Shown here piece by piece: positions 8,078 to 17,248 of a stretch of DNA of 55,655 bases. The notes beneath the pieces are model-generated. The model saw only the letters and a list, made by a program, of their open reading frames with translations. It was not told the DNA's origin and did not search any database. Source of the stretch: an uncultured Lachnospiraceae bacterium (GTDB lineage: Bacteria > Bacillota > Clostridia > Lachnospirales > Lachnospiraceae); NCBI GenBank assembly GCA_947626775.1, contig CANQTL010000021.1, forward strand, positions 1-55,655. Direction: 5' to 3'. Made by a program: the position numbers and the translations under genes. The number at the start of each line of letters is the position of its first letter. The first letter of the stretch is position 1.

Positions 8078-8836
8078 ATGGCGGAAGCAATCAGGGATAT
8101 CAGGGCCAGAATACAGGCGGCAAAGCCGGAGGAACTGCCGGCGCTGCTTGAAGAATATGGACAGGATGAGCGTGCGGGCGTACGTGCGGCTGTGGAACAG
8201 GGCCGGAGGCGTCTGGCCGCCTATGAGAGGGAAGTCGCCCGCTGTGAGGCGCTTCAAAAATATGAGCGGGAGTATGCGGCCTACGCGCACATATGCGGTA
8301 TCGACGAGGTGGGGCGCGGCCCGCTGGCCGGTCCTGTGGTGGCAGGCGCCGTGATCCTTCCGAAAAATTGTGATATTTTGTATATCAACGATTCCAAGAA
8401 ACTGTCCGAAAAGAAGAGAGAGGAGCTCTATGATGTGATCATGGAGCGGGCGGTCGCCGTGGGGATCGGTTACAGCGCGCCTGCGAGGATCGACGAGATC
8501 AATATTCTGCAGGCGACTTATGAGGCAATGCGGCAGGCGGTCTCACAGCTTGCGGTGAAGCCGGATCTGCTCCTGAACGACGCGGTTACGATACCGCAGA
8601 TTTCGATCCGACAGGTCCCGATCATCAAGGGGGATGCCAAAAGTATTTCCATCGGCGCGGCGAGCATTGTGGCGAAAGTCACAAGGGACCGGCTGATGGC
8701 GCGCTACGACTCGATCTATCCGGAGTACGGTTTCGCGTCGAACAAGGGCTACGGCACCCAGGCGCATATCGACGCGCTGCAGAAGTACGGGCCCTGTCCG
8801 ATCCACCGGAGATCGTTTATCACACATTTCTGCTGA
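8078..8836 (+). CDS. rnhB: Ribonuclease HII
   Basis: 252 residues. The catalytic motif GIDEVGRGPLAGPVVAGAV contains the Asp-Glu of the active site; the further acidic residues are in LLNDAV and the KGDAKSISIGAASIVAKVTRD stretch. An N-terminal helical extension of about 75 residues precedes the catalytic domain, as in many Firmicute enzymes. It nicks RNA primers and misincorporated ribonucleotides in DNA. Confidence 0.95.
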   Translation: MAEAIRDIRARIQAAKPEELPALLEEYGQDERAGVRAAVEQGRRRLAAYEREVARCEALQKYEREYAAYAHICGIDEVGRGPLAGPVVAGAVILPKNCDILYINDSKKLSEKKREELYDVIMERAVAVGIGYSAPARIDEINILQATYEAMRQAVSQLAVKPDLLLNDAVTIPQISIRQVPIIKGDAKSISIGAASIVAKVTRDRLMARYDSIYPEYGFASNKGYGTQAHIDALQKYGPCPIHRRSFITHFC

Positions 8837-8863
8837 GCCGGCAGGCGGGCGAGAGGGAAAAAA

Positions 8864-10648
8864 TTGAATCTGGGGAATATTTTTAAGAGGGATAACCAAA
8901 ATATCAGACCGGCGGACACGGTGAAAGTCTCCGATTCCATGTCCAGGGGAGAGCGGGCCTACCGGATCCAGAGCGAGATCCGCAGTCTCGTGCCGGGGCA
9001 AACGATACAGGGTTCCGTGGTCAGCCGCGACGGCAGTTCCGTGCAGATCGCGCTCAGGCAGAATATGCTGATCAGCGCGCGGATCGATCAGAGCATCAGC
9101 CTGGCGCTGGGACAGAATATGAGTTTCGAGGTGAAGGCGAACAACGGTTCCGTGCTCTCGCTGACGCCGCTGTACGCCAACATGGCAAACGAACCCACCG
9201 TCATGCGGGCGCTGGACGCGGCTGGGCTGCCGGAGACGGCCAACAATATCGAGATGGTGGCGGTTATGATGGAGGAGGGAATGCCGATCGACAAGGAGGC
9301 GCTCGCCAATATCAGCCGCTTTATGATGGAATTTCCCGCGCAGAATCCGGCGACGCTCGTACAGATGACGAGACTGGGCCTGCCGATTACGGAGGAGACG
9401 ATCGAGCAGTTCGAGCAGTACCGACAGACGAATCACCAGCTTGTCGGGAGCGCGGAGGAGATTATGAACGAACTGCCGCAGATTTTCCGAGAGCTGGCCG
9501 GAGAGGGCAGGATGGATCAGGCGGTCGCATTTTACAGGAACGTACTGGACATTTTCCTGAGCCATACGCAGACGGACGCCGAAGGGACGGCTGCGGTGAA
9601 ACAGGAAGCGCAGGCGCAGACCGCGGACGGCACGACGGCGGCGCCGGAAGCGCCGGACGGCGTTAAGACCGCGCGGGAGGCTCAAGCGGAAGGCAGCGCG
9701 CAGCAGGCCCAGGCGGAAAACGCGGCAGCCCAGGTAAAGAGCAGCGCGGCGCAGACCGTGATCGATATGGCGGGAATGAGAGAGAGCGCGCCAGCGTCGG
9801 AAGAGGGCCGGCCCGCGCTTCAGGAATCCGTTCTCACGGATAAACAGTGGAATACGCTTGGCAGTCTGCTGAGGGATCTGGGCGCGGACGAACAGACGGC
9901 GCAGAGGGTTGGAAACGGAGAGATGTCTTCCGGGGAGACGCTTGCGTTGATCCGCAGTCTTCTGCCCCGCGTCGATGCGGACGATCCCCATGCGCGCCTG
10001 ATGGCCCGGGTGCTCGACAGCAGGGAATTCTCGGCGCTGCTCAGGGAAGAGATGGGGAAGCAGTGGCTGATCGAGCCGAAGGACGTGGCCGATCCGCACA
10101 AGGTGGAACAGCTCTACGAGCGGGTGAGAGAACAGGCGATGCGCCTGCACGAGGCGATGCAGGAAGTCGGCAAAGCGGATGCGCCGGCGGCGAGAAGCGT
10201 TCAGAATCTGCAGAACAACGTGGATTTTATGAACCAGCTCAACCATATGTTTACCTATGTCCAGCTTCCGCTCAAACTGGCGGGGAACAACGCCCACGGC
10301 GATCTGTATGTCTACACAAACAAGAAGAACCTTGCGGCGAAAGACGGGAGTGTGAGCGCGCTGCTGCATCTGGATATGGAGCATCTGGGGCCGCTGGACG
10401 TCTATGTGACGATGCAGCAGAACCGGGTGAACACGAATTTTACACTGCAGGACGAGAGCACCCTGGACCTGATAGAGGAGCACATCCATCTGCTGGATGA
10501 GAGGCTGGCAGGGCGGGGGTATGATCTGAAGGCGCAGTTTTCCGTGAAGGAAGAGGCGCAGGAGGACGAGGGGATCCTGCAGACGATTCTGAGCCAGGGG
10601 AAAAATATATCGGTGCTCAGCAGGACGTCTTTTGACATGCGCGCATAA
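8864..10648 (+). CDS. FliK-like protein with C-terminal hook-length control domain (YlqG-like)
   Basis: 594 residues from a TTG start (8864). The N-terminal half is polar and helical, the middle (about 240-310) is Ala/Gln/Glu-rich and of low complexity, and the C-terminal part (about 455-560) matches the flagellar hook-length control fold: LLHLDMEHLGPLDVYVTMQQ and DLIEEHIHLLDERLAGRGYD. B. subtilis has the same type of gene (ylqG) between rnhB and ylqH. No flagellar genes are nearby, so its role is unknown. The next gene resembles the FlhB C-terminus, its usual partner. Confidence 0.75.
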   Translation: MNLGNIFKRDNQNIRPADTVKVSDSMSRGERAYRIQSEIRSLVPGQTIQGSVVSRDGSSVQIALRQNMLISARIDQSISLALGQNMSFEVKANNGSVLSLTPLYANMANEPTVMRALDAAGLPETANNIEMVAVMMEEGMPIDKEALANISRFMMEFPAQNPATLVQMTRLGLPITEETIEQFEQYRQTNHQLVGSAEEIMNELPQIFRELAGEGRMDQAVAFYRNVLDIFLSHTQTDAEGTAAVKQEAQAQTADGTTAAPEAPDGVKTAREAQAEGSAQQAQAENAAAQVKSSAAQTVIDMAGMRESAPASEEGRPALQESVLTDKQWNTLGSLLRDLGADEQTAQRVGNGEMSSGETLALIRSLLPRVDADDPHARLMARVLDSREFSALLREEMGKQWLIEPKDVADPHKVEQLYERVREQAMRLHEAMQEVGKADAPAARSVQNLQNNVDFMNQLNHMFTYVQLPLKLAGNNAHGDLYVYTNKKNLAAKDGSVSALLHLDMEHLGPLDVYVTMQQNRVNTNFTLQDESTLDLIEEHIHLLDERLAGRGYDLKAQFSVKEEAQEDEGILQTILSQGKNISVLSRTSFDMRA

Positions 10649-10669
10649 GCGCACAGGGAGGGCATTCGG

Positions 10670-10966
10670 ATGGCCGGAGAGAAAAATACGAAACCAAAGC
10701 AGGCGATCGCGCTGGAATATGATCCGGCAGACGAGGCGCCCCGCGTCATCGCCTCCGGCAGAGGAGCGCTGGCGGAGCGTATCATCGAGCGGGCGAAGGA
10801 GGCCGACGTGCCGATCCACCGTGACGATAAGCTGGCGGATACGCTGTCGCGCCTGGAGATCGGCGACATGATTCCGCCGGAACTGTACGAGGTGGTGGCG
10901 GAGATCCTTGTCTTCGTGGACTCCATGGATAAGATCAAGGCGAAAATGGCGAAGGCCAAACAGTGA
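10670..10966 (+). CDS. FlhB C-terminal domain homologue (YlqH/FhlB-like)
   Basis: 98 residues. AIALEYDPADEAPRVIASG, VPIHRDDKLADTLSRLEIGD and IPPELYEVVAEILVFVD match the cytoplasmic domain of FlhB/EscU, the type III export switch. The membrane part and the NPTH autocleavage motif are missing: the sequence starts where the cleaved FlhB fragment would. It is the counterpart of B. subtilis ylqH and follows a FliK-like gene, suggesting an interaction between the two. Confidence 0.8.
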   Translation: MAGEKNTKPKQAIALEYDPADEAPRVIASGRGALAERIIERAKEADVPIHRDDKLADTLSRLEIGDMIPPELYEVVAEILVFVDSMDKIKAKMAKAKQ

Positions 10967-10983
10967 GGAAATCGGGATAAAAC

Positions 10984-11340
10984 ATGAATAGACGAAAGAT
11001 AGGGGCACAGAAGGAGGAACAGGTCTGTGCTCGTTTGCTTTCCGAGGGAATTGTCATCCGGGAGAGAAATTTCAGATGCAGGCAGGGGGAGATCGACATC
11101 GTGGGAAGCGACGGGGATTTTCTCGTGTTCTTCGAGGTAAAATACAGGAGCGGCGGGAGCATGGGAAGCGCGGCGGAGGCGGTCGGCTGCGCCAAACAAA
11201 GAAGGATCTGCCGCGTGGCGGACTGTTATCGCATGCTGCACGGCTGCGCGGAGACTACGCCGATTCGTTTTGACGTGGTCGCGATAGACGGGGAGAAGGT
11301 CAGCTGGATCCGAAACGCATTCGACTATATTCCGCGGTGA
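10984..11340 (+). CDS. YraN family protein (UPF0102), nuclease-like
   Basis: 118 residues. The core GEIDIVGSDGDFLVFFEVKYR fits a PD-(D/E)xK nuclease fold with GEID and EVK as the acidic/lysine positions. YraN proteins are near-universal in bacteria and usually sit beside rnhB, as here; their substrate is not settled. Starts 17 bases after the FlhB-like gene. Confidence 0.88.
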   Translation: MNRRKIGAQKEEQVCARLLSEGIVIRERNFRCRQGEIDIVGSDGDFLVFFEVKYRSGGSMGSAAEAVGCAKQRRICRVADCYRMLHGCAETTPIRFDVVAIDGEKVSWIRNAFDYIPR

Positions 11341-11413
11341 GGCGGATGGCGGGGCGGCAGGAAGAACGCAGAAAAGAATGCGGAATCTGCGGTGCGCGGA
11401 AAGAGGGGGACGT

Positions 11414-12265
11414 ATGGAGTTATACAGGCATGAAGGCAGGGGAAAGGTGCAGATCAACAGGGCGGGAGACGTGGAGTATCTCACGTTTCCGCTGCTTGCG
11501 CAGACGGGAATCGTGCGCCATCTCTTTACCACGAGGGTGGGCGGCGTAAGCGAGGGGATCTACAGTACGATGAACCTGAGTTATACAAGAGGCGACAGGA
11601 AGGAGGCCGTGGACGAGAATTTCAGACGGATCGCCGGCGTGCTCGGCTGCGGCCTTCAGGATATCGTCTGCGCAGATCAGACCCATACCGTGAATCTCAG
11701 GGTCGTGTCGGGGCGGGACGGAGGCAAGGGGATCCTCAGACCGAGGGACTATGCGGACGTCGACGGTCTTCTGACCGACGAGCCGGGCGTCGTGCTGGCC
11801 ACGTTCTACGCCGACTGTGTGCCGCTCTACTTCGTGGATACGAGGCGGCGGACGGTGGCGCTGGCACACTCCGGCTGGCGCGGCACGGCGGCGCGCATGG
11901 GGAGGTGCGTGGTGCAAAGGATGCGGGAAGAGTACGGCACGGATCCCGCCGATATCGTGGCGGCGATCGGCCCCTCCATCTGCCGGGACTGCTATGAGGT
12001 GAGCGGGGATGTGGCCGATGTGTTCGCGGAGGAATTTTGCGGGCGGGGGCAGGCGGACGAGATTTTGTCCGCCAGAGGAGGCGGCAAGTATCAGCTGGAT
12101 CTGTGGCGCGCCAACGAGATCGTCCTGACGGAAGCGGGGATCCCGGAGGGACAGATTCAGACGACGGACCTGTGTACCTGTCACAACAGCGGTTATCTGT
12201 TCTCCCACAGAGCCAGCCATGGGCGCAGAGGGAATCTGGGAGCGTTTCTCGGGCTGCTAATTTAA
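11414..12265 (+). CDS. pgeF: YlmD/PgeF family multicopper-like oxidoreductase (DUF152)
   Basis: 283 residues. YADCVPLYF and HSGWRGTAARMG hold the Cys and His residues that form the metal site of the family; CTCHNSGYLFSHRAS is the usual C-terminal end. E. coli PgeF (YfiH) removes wrongly incorporated amino acids from peptidoglycan precursors; purine nucleoside or laccase activity has been reported for relatives. The ATG at 11414 is preferred over 11378 because GGGGGA precedes it and conserved sequence begins there. Confidence 0.88.
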   Translation: MELYRHEGRGKVQINRAGDVEYLTFPLLAQTGIVRHLFTTRVGGVSEGIYSTMNLSYTRGDRKEAVDENFRRIAGVLGCGLQDIVCADQTHTVNLRVVSGRDGGKGILRPRDYADVDGLLTDEPGVVLATFYADCVPLYFVDTRRRTVALAHSGWRGTAARMGRCVVQRMREEYGTDPADIVAAIGPSICRDCYEVSGDVADVFAEEFCGRGQADEILSARGGGKYQLDLWRANEIVLTEAGIPEGQIQTTDLCTCHNSGYLFSHRASHGRRGNLGAFLGLLI

Positions 12266-12371
12266 GAAAAAGTTAAAAATTTTCCCATCTATTCCTTTAG
12301 TTTTCCATGTTTTAATGAGTACAGTACTGAAGAACGGACGCGCAGGCGGCCGGGATACGAGAGGTGAGGGC

Positions 12372-13064
12372 ATGGCTAATATACTGGTGTGCGACGACGA
12401 CAGGGAGATCGTGGATGCAATCGAGATCTATCTGCTGCAGGAGGGCTACAAGATCTACAAGGCGTACGACGGGGAGCAGGCGATCCGGATTCTGAAGGAG
12501 CAGCAGATTCATCTGCTCATCATCGACGTCATGATGCCGAAGCTGGACGGGATTCACGCGACGCTGAAAATCAGGGAGTATTCCAGTATCCCGATCATCA
12601 TCCTGTCGGCGAAGTCGGAGGACAACGACAAGATTCTGGGACTCAATATCGGGGCGGACGACTATGTGACGAAACCTTTCAACCCGCTGGAGCTGGTGGC
12701 GAGGGTGAAGTCGAACCTGAGAAGGTACACCACGCTCGGCAACCTCAACGCGGACAACAACGCGCTCTTCAGGGTGGGCGGCCTGTGCATCGACGACGAC
12801 ACGAAGGAAGTCACGGTGGACGGAGAGACCGTCCGTCTGACGCCGATCGAGTACAATATTCTGCTGCTCCTGGTGAAGAACTGCGGCAGGGTGTTTTCCA
12901 TCAGCCAGATCTACGAGAGCATCTGGAACGAGGAAGCCATCGGCGCGGACAATACGGTGGCGGTACATATCCGGCATATCCGGGAGAAAATCGAGATCAA
13001 TCCCAAGGAGCCCCGCTATCTGAAAGTGGTGTGGGGCGTCGGCTACAAGATAGAGAAGCAGTAG
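12372..13064 (+). CDS. OmpR/VanR-type response regulator
   Basis: 230 residues. Receiver domain with acidic pair (DDD at 8-10), phospho-acceptor Asp52 in LLIIDVMMPKLDG, Ser in ILSAKS and Lys in VTKPFNP, then a winged-helix DNA-binding domain (about 130-228, ISQIYESIWNEEAIGADNTVAVHIRHIREKI). Organisation resembles VanR-like regulators of envelope stress. Start 12372 has GAGGTGAGGG upstream; in-frame sequence before it has no site. It is paired with the kinase at 13110. Confidence 0.93.
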   Translation: MANILVCDDDREIVDAIEIYLLQEGYKIYKAYDGEQAIRILKEQQIHLLIIDVMMPKLDGIHATLKIREYSSIPIIILSAKSEDNDKILGLNIGADDYVTKPFNPLELVARVKSNLRRYTTLGNLNADNNALFRVGGLCIDDDTKEVTVDGETVRLTPIEYNILLLLVKNCGRVFSISQIYESIWNEEAIGADNTVAVHIRHIREKIEINPKEPRYLKVVWGVGYKIEKQ

Positions 13065-13109
13065 GGTTACGGCAGGGCGGGCGCGGGCGCCGCGCCTGGA
13101 AGGGAGTTC

Positions 13110-15923
13110 ATGATGGGAAAAGAAGAGACTAACAGACCGGGGACGGAAGAATTGGAAGAGAGGACGGCGGAGCGCGGGGCGGCTGCGGACGGCGAAGTCA
13201 TGGCAGCAGACGCGGCGGGACCGTCCGGAGAAAAGAGAAAAAAGCGTGCGGGAAAGAAGGCCGGCGGCGCCGGGCGGAAATTCCTGGGCCTGGCACAGCA
13301 TATCGCGCTGGCGGTCATGGTCATCGCGGTCTGCGTGGTGGCGGGCGCATCCGGCTTTCGTGTGGACGCGTTTCAGAATACCTACACGCTGGGCTACTCG
13401 CTGTACGACCAGTCGAAGAACTATGAGGACACCGGGCTGTTTACAGGGATGTTCGGCTGGGTTTTCTCGGATGTGGTGCGCCACGGCGTGATGAGCGGTC
13501 AGATGGAGACGGACGGAAGGTTCGACGGCAGCAAGGTGATCGACGTGACGGCCTACAACTACCGGCAGACGGAGCTGCCGGCGCAGTATGTGACCGCGGA
13601 ATACCGTCTGGAAGATCTGTTAAAGTGGCAGAGTTACGGGTTCGAGACGCGGACGGAGACCATGACGCCGGAGCAGGCCGCGGCATTTCTGTCAGACAGA
13701 ACCAGACTGACCATCGCCTCTTCGGACGGTACCGACGGGAGCGCGGAAGTCGTGGTCACAGCGTCCGACAGCCGTGCCGATGACGGACTCCATCAGACGG
13801 ACGTGTCGGGCAACGTGCTGGGGAACCAGCTGTGGGTCTACACGGACGGCGGCGGCACGTATGCGGAGAGTACGGACGACGGGGAGGCGACGTATACGGA
13901 TGAAGATGAGGACTATCTGGAGAGAAACAATCTTCTGGTGAACCGCTATCTGACCGTGGACGGCGGGAAACTGGAAGACTATGTGTCCGACTGGGACCTC
14001 TACTACGATCTGTGCAATCAGGTGAAGACGGCGGCCAACGGCCTGGCCTACAACTATAAGGAATATCTGGAATTCAACAATTTCTATCAGGCGGACAACA
14101 CCAATATGCGCTATCTGATCGTGCAGGAGACGGACGAGGGACGGCAGATCTTTACGAATCTGACTGCGCAGGATGATGGCAATCCGGCCTTTGCCTGCGC
14201 GGAGGAACTGATGAAGACGGGAACGCTGGCTGACGAGGCGGCGGTTCATTCGCGGTATGTCTATTATGATCCGGCCGATATGGTCTATGAGACCAACACG
14301 GGCATTGACGAGGAGACGGTGCGGGGAATTGTCCAGGGATATGATTACGCTTACCCGGAGACGACGAAGTTCTGGATCGGCGTGGACACGGCCTATCCCG
14401 TCGGCGACCAATTCCGCCAGGGTTTTCTGGGCTTTTGCAATTACGGCGTTTACCTGTGGCAGGGCGTGGCCGCAGCGCTGATCGCGGGCGTGCTGTATCT
14501 GCTGCTCTGGTTCTATCTGACATGTACGGCGGGGCGGACCACGGACGAAGAAGGCAACAGATGCGTCGGCCTGCAGCCCTTTGACAGGGCGGTGCCCACG
14601 GAGGGCGCGCTTGTTCTTGCCTGCGGCGCGGTCTGCATCGGTCTCGGCGTCTTCGTGCTGCTGACGGATCTTTTGGGCATCGATCCGACCAGTCCGTGGG
14701 AGATCGCGGACATGACGGAACCGGCGCGGACATGGAGCGTCGGCCTGATGGCGGTTTATGTGTTCCTGGCGGACTGGATCGCCATGTCCTTCTTCTACAG
14801 TCTGGTCAGGAGGATCAAGGCGCGTACTCTCTGGAAGAACAGCTATGCCAGAAGACTGGCGGGCCGGGCGTCGCGGTTTGGCTGGAAGGTGTACGACAAC
14901 AGCGATATCGTGCTGCGCACATGGCTCCCGTATGCGGCGTTTGTGCTGTTTAATATCGCCCTGTTACTGATTGCGTTTGTGCATGACAGCGGCAGCTTTC
15001 TGTGCTGGTTCGCGCTCTTTGTGCTGATGGCGGTGGATCTCTTTGTGGGGATCGTTCTCTTCCGCAATGCGAAGGAGCAGCAGGAGATCGTGGAGGGTAT
15101 CGAGACGATTGCCGGGGGAGCATTGGAACATCAGGTAGACACCGACAGGCTCCACGGGAATAATCTGACCCTGGCCAACTCCGTCAACAGCATCGGAAAG
15201 GGAATCAAGGAGGCGGTCGAGACCAGCATGAAGGACGAGCGCATGAAAGCGGATCTGATCACGAACGTGTCCCACGACATTAAGACGCCGCTCACCTCCA
15301 TCATCAACTATGTGGACCTGATCAAGAGGGAAGAGGTGGACAACGAGAGGATCCGAGGCTATATCAAGGTGCTGGACGAGAAGTCGCAGCGCTTGAAACA
15401 GCTGACCGACGATCTGGTGGAGGCCAGCAAGATTTCCTCCGGCAATATCAATCTGCACTTTGAGAAGATCGATCTGACGGAACTGATGAACCAGACCCTG
15501 GGAGAGTTCTCGGAGAAATTCGAGCAGAAAAGGCTTACCGCGGTCATGAACGTCAATGTGAAAAAAGCCGTGATCGAGGCGGACAGCCGACGGATCTGGC
15601 GGGTGATCGAGAATCTGTTCAACAATATCTTCAAATATGCGCTGGAGGGAACGAGAGTCTATCTGACCATAGACAACGCGCCTGCGCAGGACGGCCATAT
15701 CGAGCTGTCCGTCAAGAATATCTCGGCGATGGCCTTAAACTGCAATCCCGACGAGCTGACGGAGCGGTTTATCCGGGGAGATGAGTCCAGAACCACGGAG
15801 GGGAGCGGTCTCGGCCTGTCGATTGCGAAGAACCTGACCGAGGCGCAGGGAGGCACCTTCGAGATCCGGCTTGACGGGGATCTGTTCAAGGTGGTTATGA
15901 CGTTCCCTGCGGCGAAGGACTGA
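13110..15923 (+). CDS. Large membrane sensor histidine kinase, VanS-like core
   Basis: 937 residues. A charged N-terminal tail (1-65), a membrane helix (about 66-90), a long outside region (about 90-440), then several more helices (about 450-650) before the kinase. HAMP-like stretch about 665-705. H-box NVSHDIKTPLTSI with His722; N-box ENLFNNIFKYA; GSGLGLSIAKNL in the G2 box. All catalytic parts are present. The unusually large, acidic extracellular domain of unknown fold is the likely sensor. Cognate of the regulator at 12372, 45 bases upstream. Confidence 0.9.
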   Translation: MMGKEETNRPGTEELEERTAERGAAADGEVMAADAAGPSGEKRKKRAGKKAGGAGRKFLGLAQHIALAVMVIAVCVVAGASGFRVDAFQNTYTLGYSLYDQSKNYEDTGLFTGMFGWVFSDVVRHGVMSGQMETDGRFDGSKVIDVTAYNYRQTELPAQYVTAEYRLEDLLKWQSYGFETRTETMTPEQAAAFLSDRTRLTIASSDGTDGSAEVVVTASDSRADDGLHQTDVSGNVLGNQLWVYTDGGGTYAESTDDGEATYTDEDEDYLERNNLLVNRYLTVDGGKLEDYVSDWDLYYDLCNQVKTAANGLAYNYKEYLEFNNFYQADNTNMRYLIVQETDEGRQIFTNLTAQDDGNPAFACAEELMKTGTLADEAAVHSRYVYYDPADMVYETNTGIDEETVRGIVQGYDYAYPETTKFWIGVDTAYPVGDQFRQGFLGFCNYGVYLWQGVAAALIAGVLYLLLWFYLTCTAGRTTDEEGNRCVGLQPFDRAVPTEGALVLACGAVCIGLGVFVLLTDLLGIDPTSPWEIADMTEPARTWSVGLMAVYVFLADWIAMSFFYSLVRRIKARTLWKNSYARRLAGRASRFGWKVYDNSDIVLRTWLPYAAFVLFNIALLLIAFVHDSGSFLCWFALFVLMAVDLFVGIVLFRNAKEQQEIVEGIETIAGGALEHQVDTDRLHGNNLTLANSVNSIGKGIKEAVETSMKDERMKADLITNVSHDIKTPLTSIINYVDLIKREEVDNERIRGYIKVLDEKSQRLKQLTDDLVEASKISSGNINLHFEKIDLTELMNQTLGEFSEKFEQKRLTAVMNVNVKKAVIEADSRRIWRVIENLFNNIFKYALEGTRVYLTIDNAPAQDGHIELSVKNISAMALNCNPDELTERFIRGDESRTTEGSGLGLSIAKNLTEAQGGTFEIRLDGDLFKVVMTFPAAKD

Positions 15924-15926
15924 TCC

Positions 15927-17120
15927 CTAGAGATCGAAAGCGCTCATCTCGCGGTTGTTGTATTTGGCGAGGATCTGATGGATCTTGTCGGTGGGCGTAT
16001 AGATGTTGGCCATCGACGCGTCGTGATTCATGAAGTTGATAATGGAAGCGACGAACTTACTCATATCAGCCTCCACATAGTAGGGCTTTTCCTTGAGCTC
16101 CGGAGGCTGATAGCAGAGGTTCGTCGAGATGATTCTGTCGAAATAGCATTTCTCATAGGCCTCGTCAAAGGAACGCAGGCCGTCCGTAAACAGTCCGAAG
16201 GTGCAGCAGACAAAGACGCGCTTCGCGTTCATGCGCTTTAAGTGCATGGCGGTGTCGATCATGCTGCCGCCGGAGGAGATCATGTCGTCTATGATGATGG
16301 CGTCCTTGCCGTCCACATTGTCCCCCAGAAATTCGTGCGCAACGATCGGATTTTTGCCGTTTACGATCACGGAGTAATCGCGGCGCTTGTAGAACATGCC
16401 CACGTCCACGCCCAGGACGTCCGCGAAGTAGACGGCCCTGTCCAGGGCGCCCTCGTCGGGGCTGATGACCAGAGTGTGTTCCTTGTCGATGATCAGATCT
16501 TTCTCGGTGCGCAGCAGCGAGCGGATGAACTGATAGGGCGGAGTGAAGTTGTCGAAGCCCTTGATCGGGACGGAATTCTGCACCCGGGGATCGTGGGCGT
16601 CGAAGGTGATGAAGTTGGACACGCCCATATCCATCAGCTCTTTGATCGCGTAGGCGCAGTCCAGGGACTCGCGGCCATTGCGCTTGTGCTGTCTGCCCTC
16701 GTAGAGAAAGGGCATGATCACGGTGACGCGGTGCGCCTTGCCGTTGATGGCGGAGATGATGCGCTTCAAGTCCTGATAATGATCGTCCGGCGACATGTGG
16801 TTCTCGAAGCCGTTCATCCGATAGGTAATACTGTGGTTGCACACGTCTACCAGGATGAAGACATCTTTGCCCCTGACGGAAGCGGGCAGGGAGCCCTTGG
16901 CCTCTCCGGTTCCGAAGCGGGGACATTCCACTTCCACCAGGTAATTGTCTTCCATATATCCGTGAAACGCCGGGTCATTTTTGAAATTGTTGTCGAGGCT
17001 CTTGCGAAACTCTACAAGATGGCTGTTGACCAGGCTCGCCAGAGGCAGGGCCGATCTTGTCGCAAGCAGCATGATCGGAGCGACCGGCATGGCATTTTTG
17101 AGCTGTTCTGTATTAGGCAT
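15927..17120 (-). CDS. prs: Ribose-phosphate pyrophosphokinase, long divergent type
   Basis: 397 residues against about 315 for the classical enzyme. The PRPP loop DAIIIDDMISSGGSM and the catalytic KRR (in GMFYKRRDYSV) are present, and VRGKDVFILVD matches the family. The ATP-binding RQDRK motif is replaced by RQHKR, and extra segments lie at the N-terminus (about 1-75) and C-terminus. It should make PRPP from ribose-5-phosphate and ATP for nucleotides, His and Trp. The stop lies three bases from the end of the convergent kinase gene. Confidence 0.85.
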   Translation of the reverse strand: MPNTEQLKNAMPVAPIMLLATRSALPLASLVNSHLVEFRKSLDNNFKNDPAFHGYMEDNYLVEVECPRFGTGEAKGSLPASVRGKDVFILVDVCNHSITYRMNGFENHMSPDDHYQDLKRIISAINGKAHRVTVIMPFLYEGRQHKRNGRESLDCAYAIKELMDMGVSNFITFDAHDPRVQNSVPIKGFDNFTPPYQFIRSLLRTEKDLIIDKEHTLVISPDEGALDRAVYFADVLGVDVGMFYKRRDYSVIVNGKNPIVAHEFLGDNVDGKDAIIIDDMISSGGSMIDTAMHLKRMNAKRVFVCCTFGLFTDGLRSFDEAYEKCYFDRIISTNLCYQPPELKEKPYYVEADMSKFVASIINFMNHDASMANIYTPTDKIHQILAKYNNREMSAFDL

Positions 17121-17137
17121 GGCACTCTCCTGTGACT

Positions 17138-17197
17138 CGTCAATCCGCCCTTCGCCAGGCCTTCATGCAAGCATGGGCCTGTCTTGGTCGATTGACG
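17138..17197 (-). ncRNA. Structured RNA leader of prs (unclassified)
   Basis: The 5' untranslated part of the leftward prs transcript folds into a closed structure: an outer perfect 8-bp stem (17138-17145 with 17190-17197), an inner 6-bp stem (17156-17161 with 17176-17181) and an apical stem (17164-17168 with 17171-17175). Its base is about 10 bases from the AGGAGA ribosome site. The shape suggests a cis-regulator of PRPP synthesis; no known class was recognised. Confidence 0.45.
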
Positions 17198-17219
17198 GGT
17201 GAACTGTAATGACATCTAT

Positions 17220-17248
17220 TTTATAACATTACGTTAGTGACACGTCAA
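17220..17248 (-). promoter_or_regulatory. Sigma-A promoter of prs
   Basis: On the minus strand: TTGACG (17248-17243), 17-base spacer, TATAAA (17225-17220). The transcript would begin near 17212 and include the folded leader. The -35 box abuts the -35 of the rightward promoter at 17237. Confidence 0.7.

Noticed and set aside
8543..11008. Long antisense gene of 821 codons opposite the FliK-like gene
   Set aside because: Same reason: composition artefact, with no recognisable protein motif.
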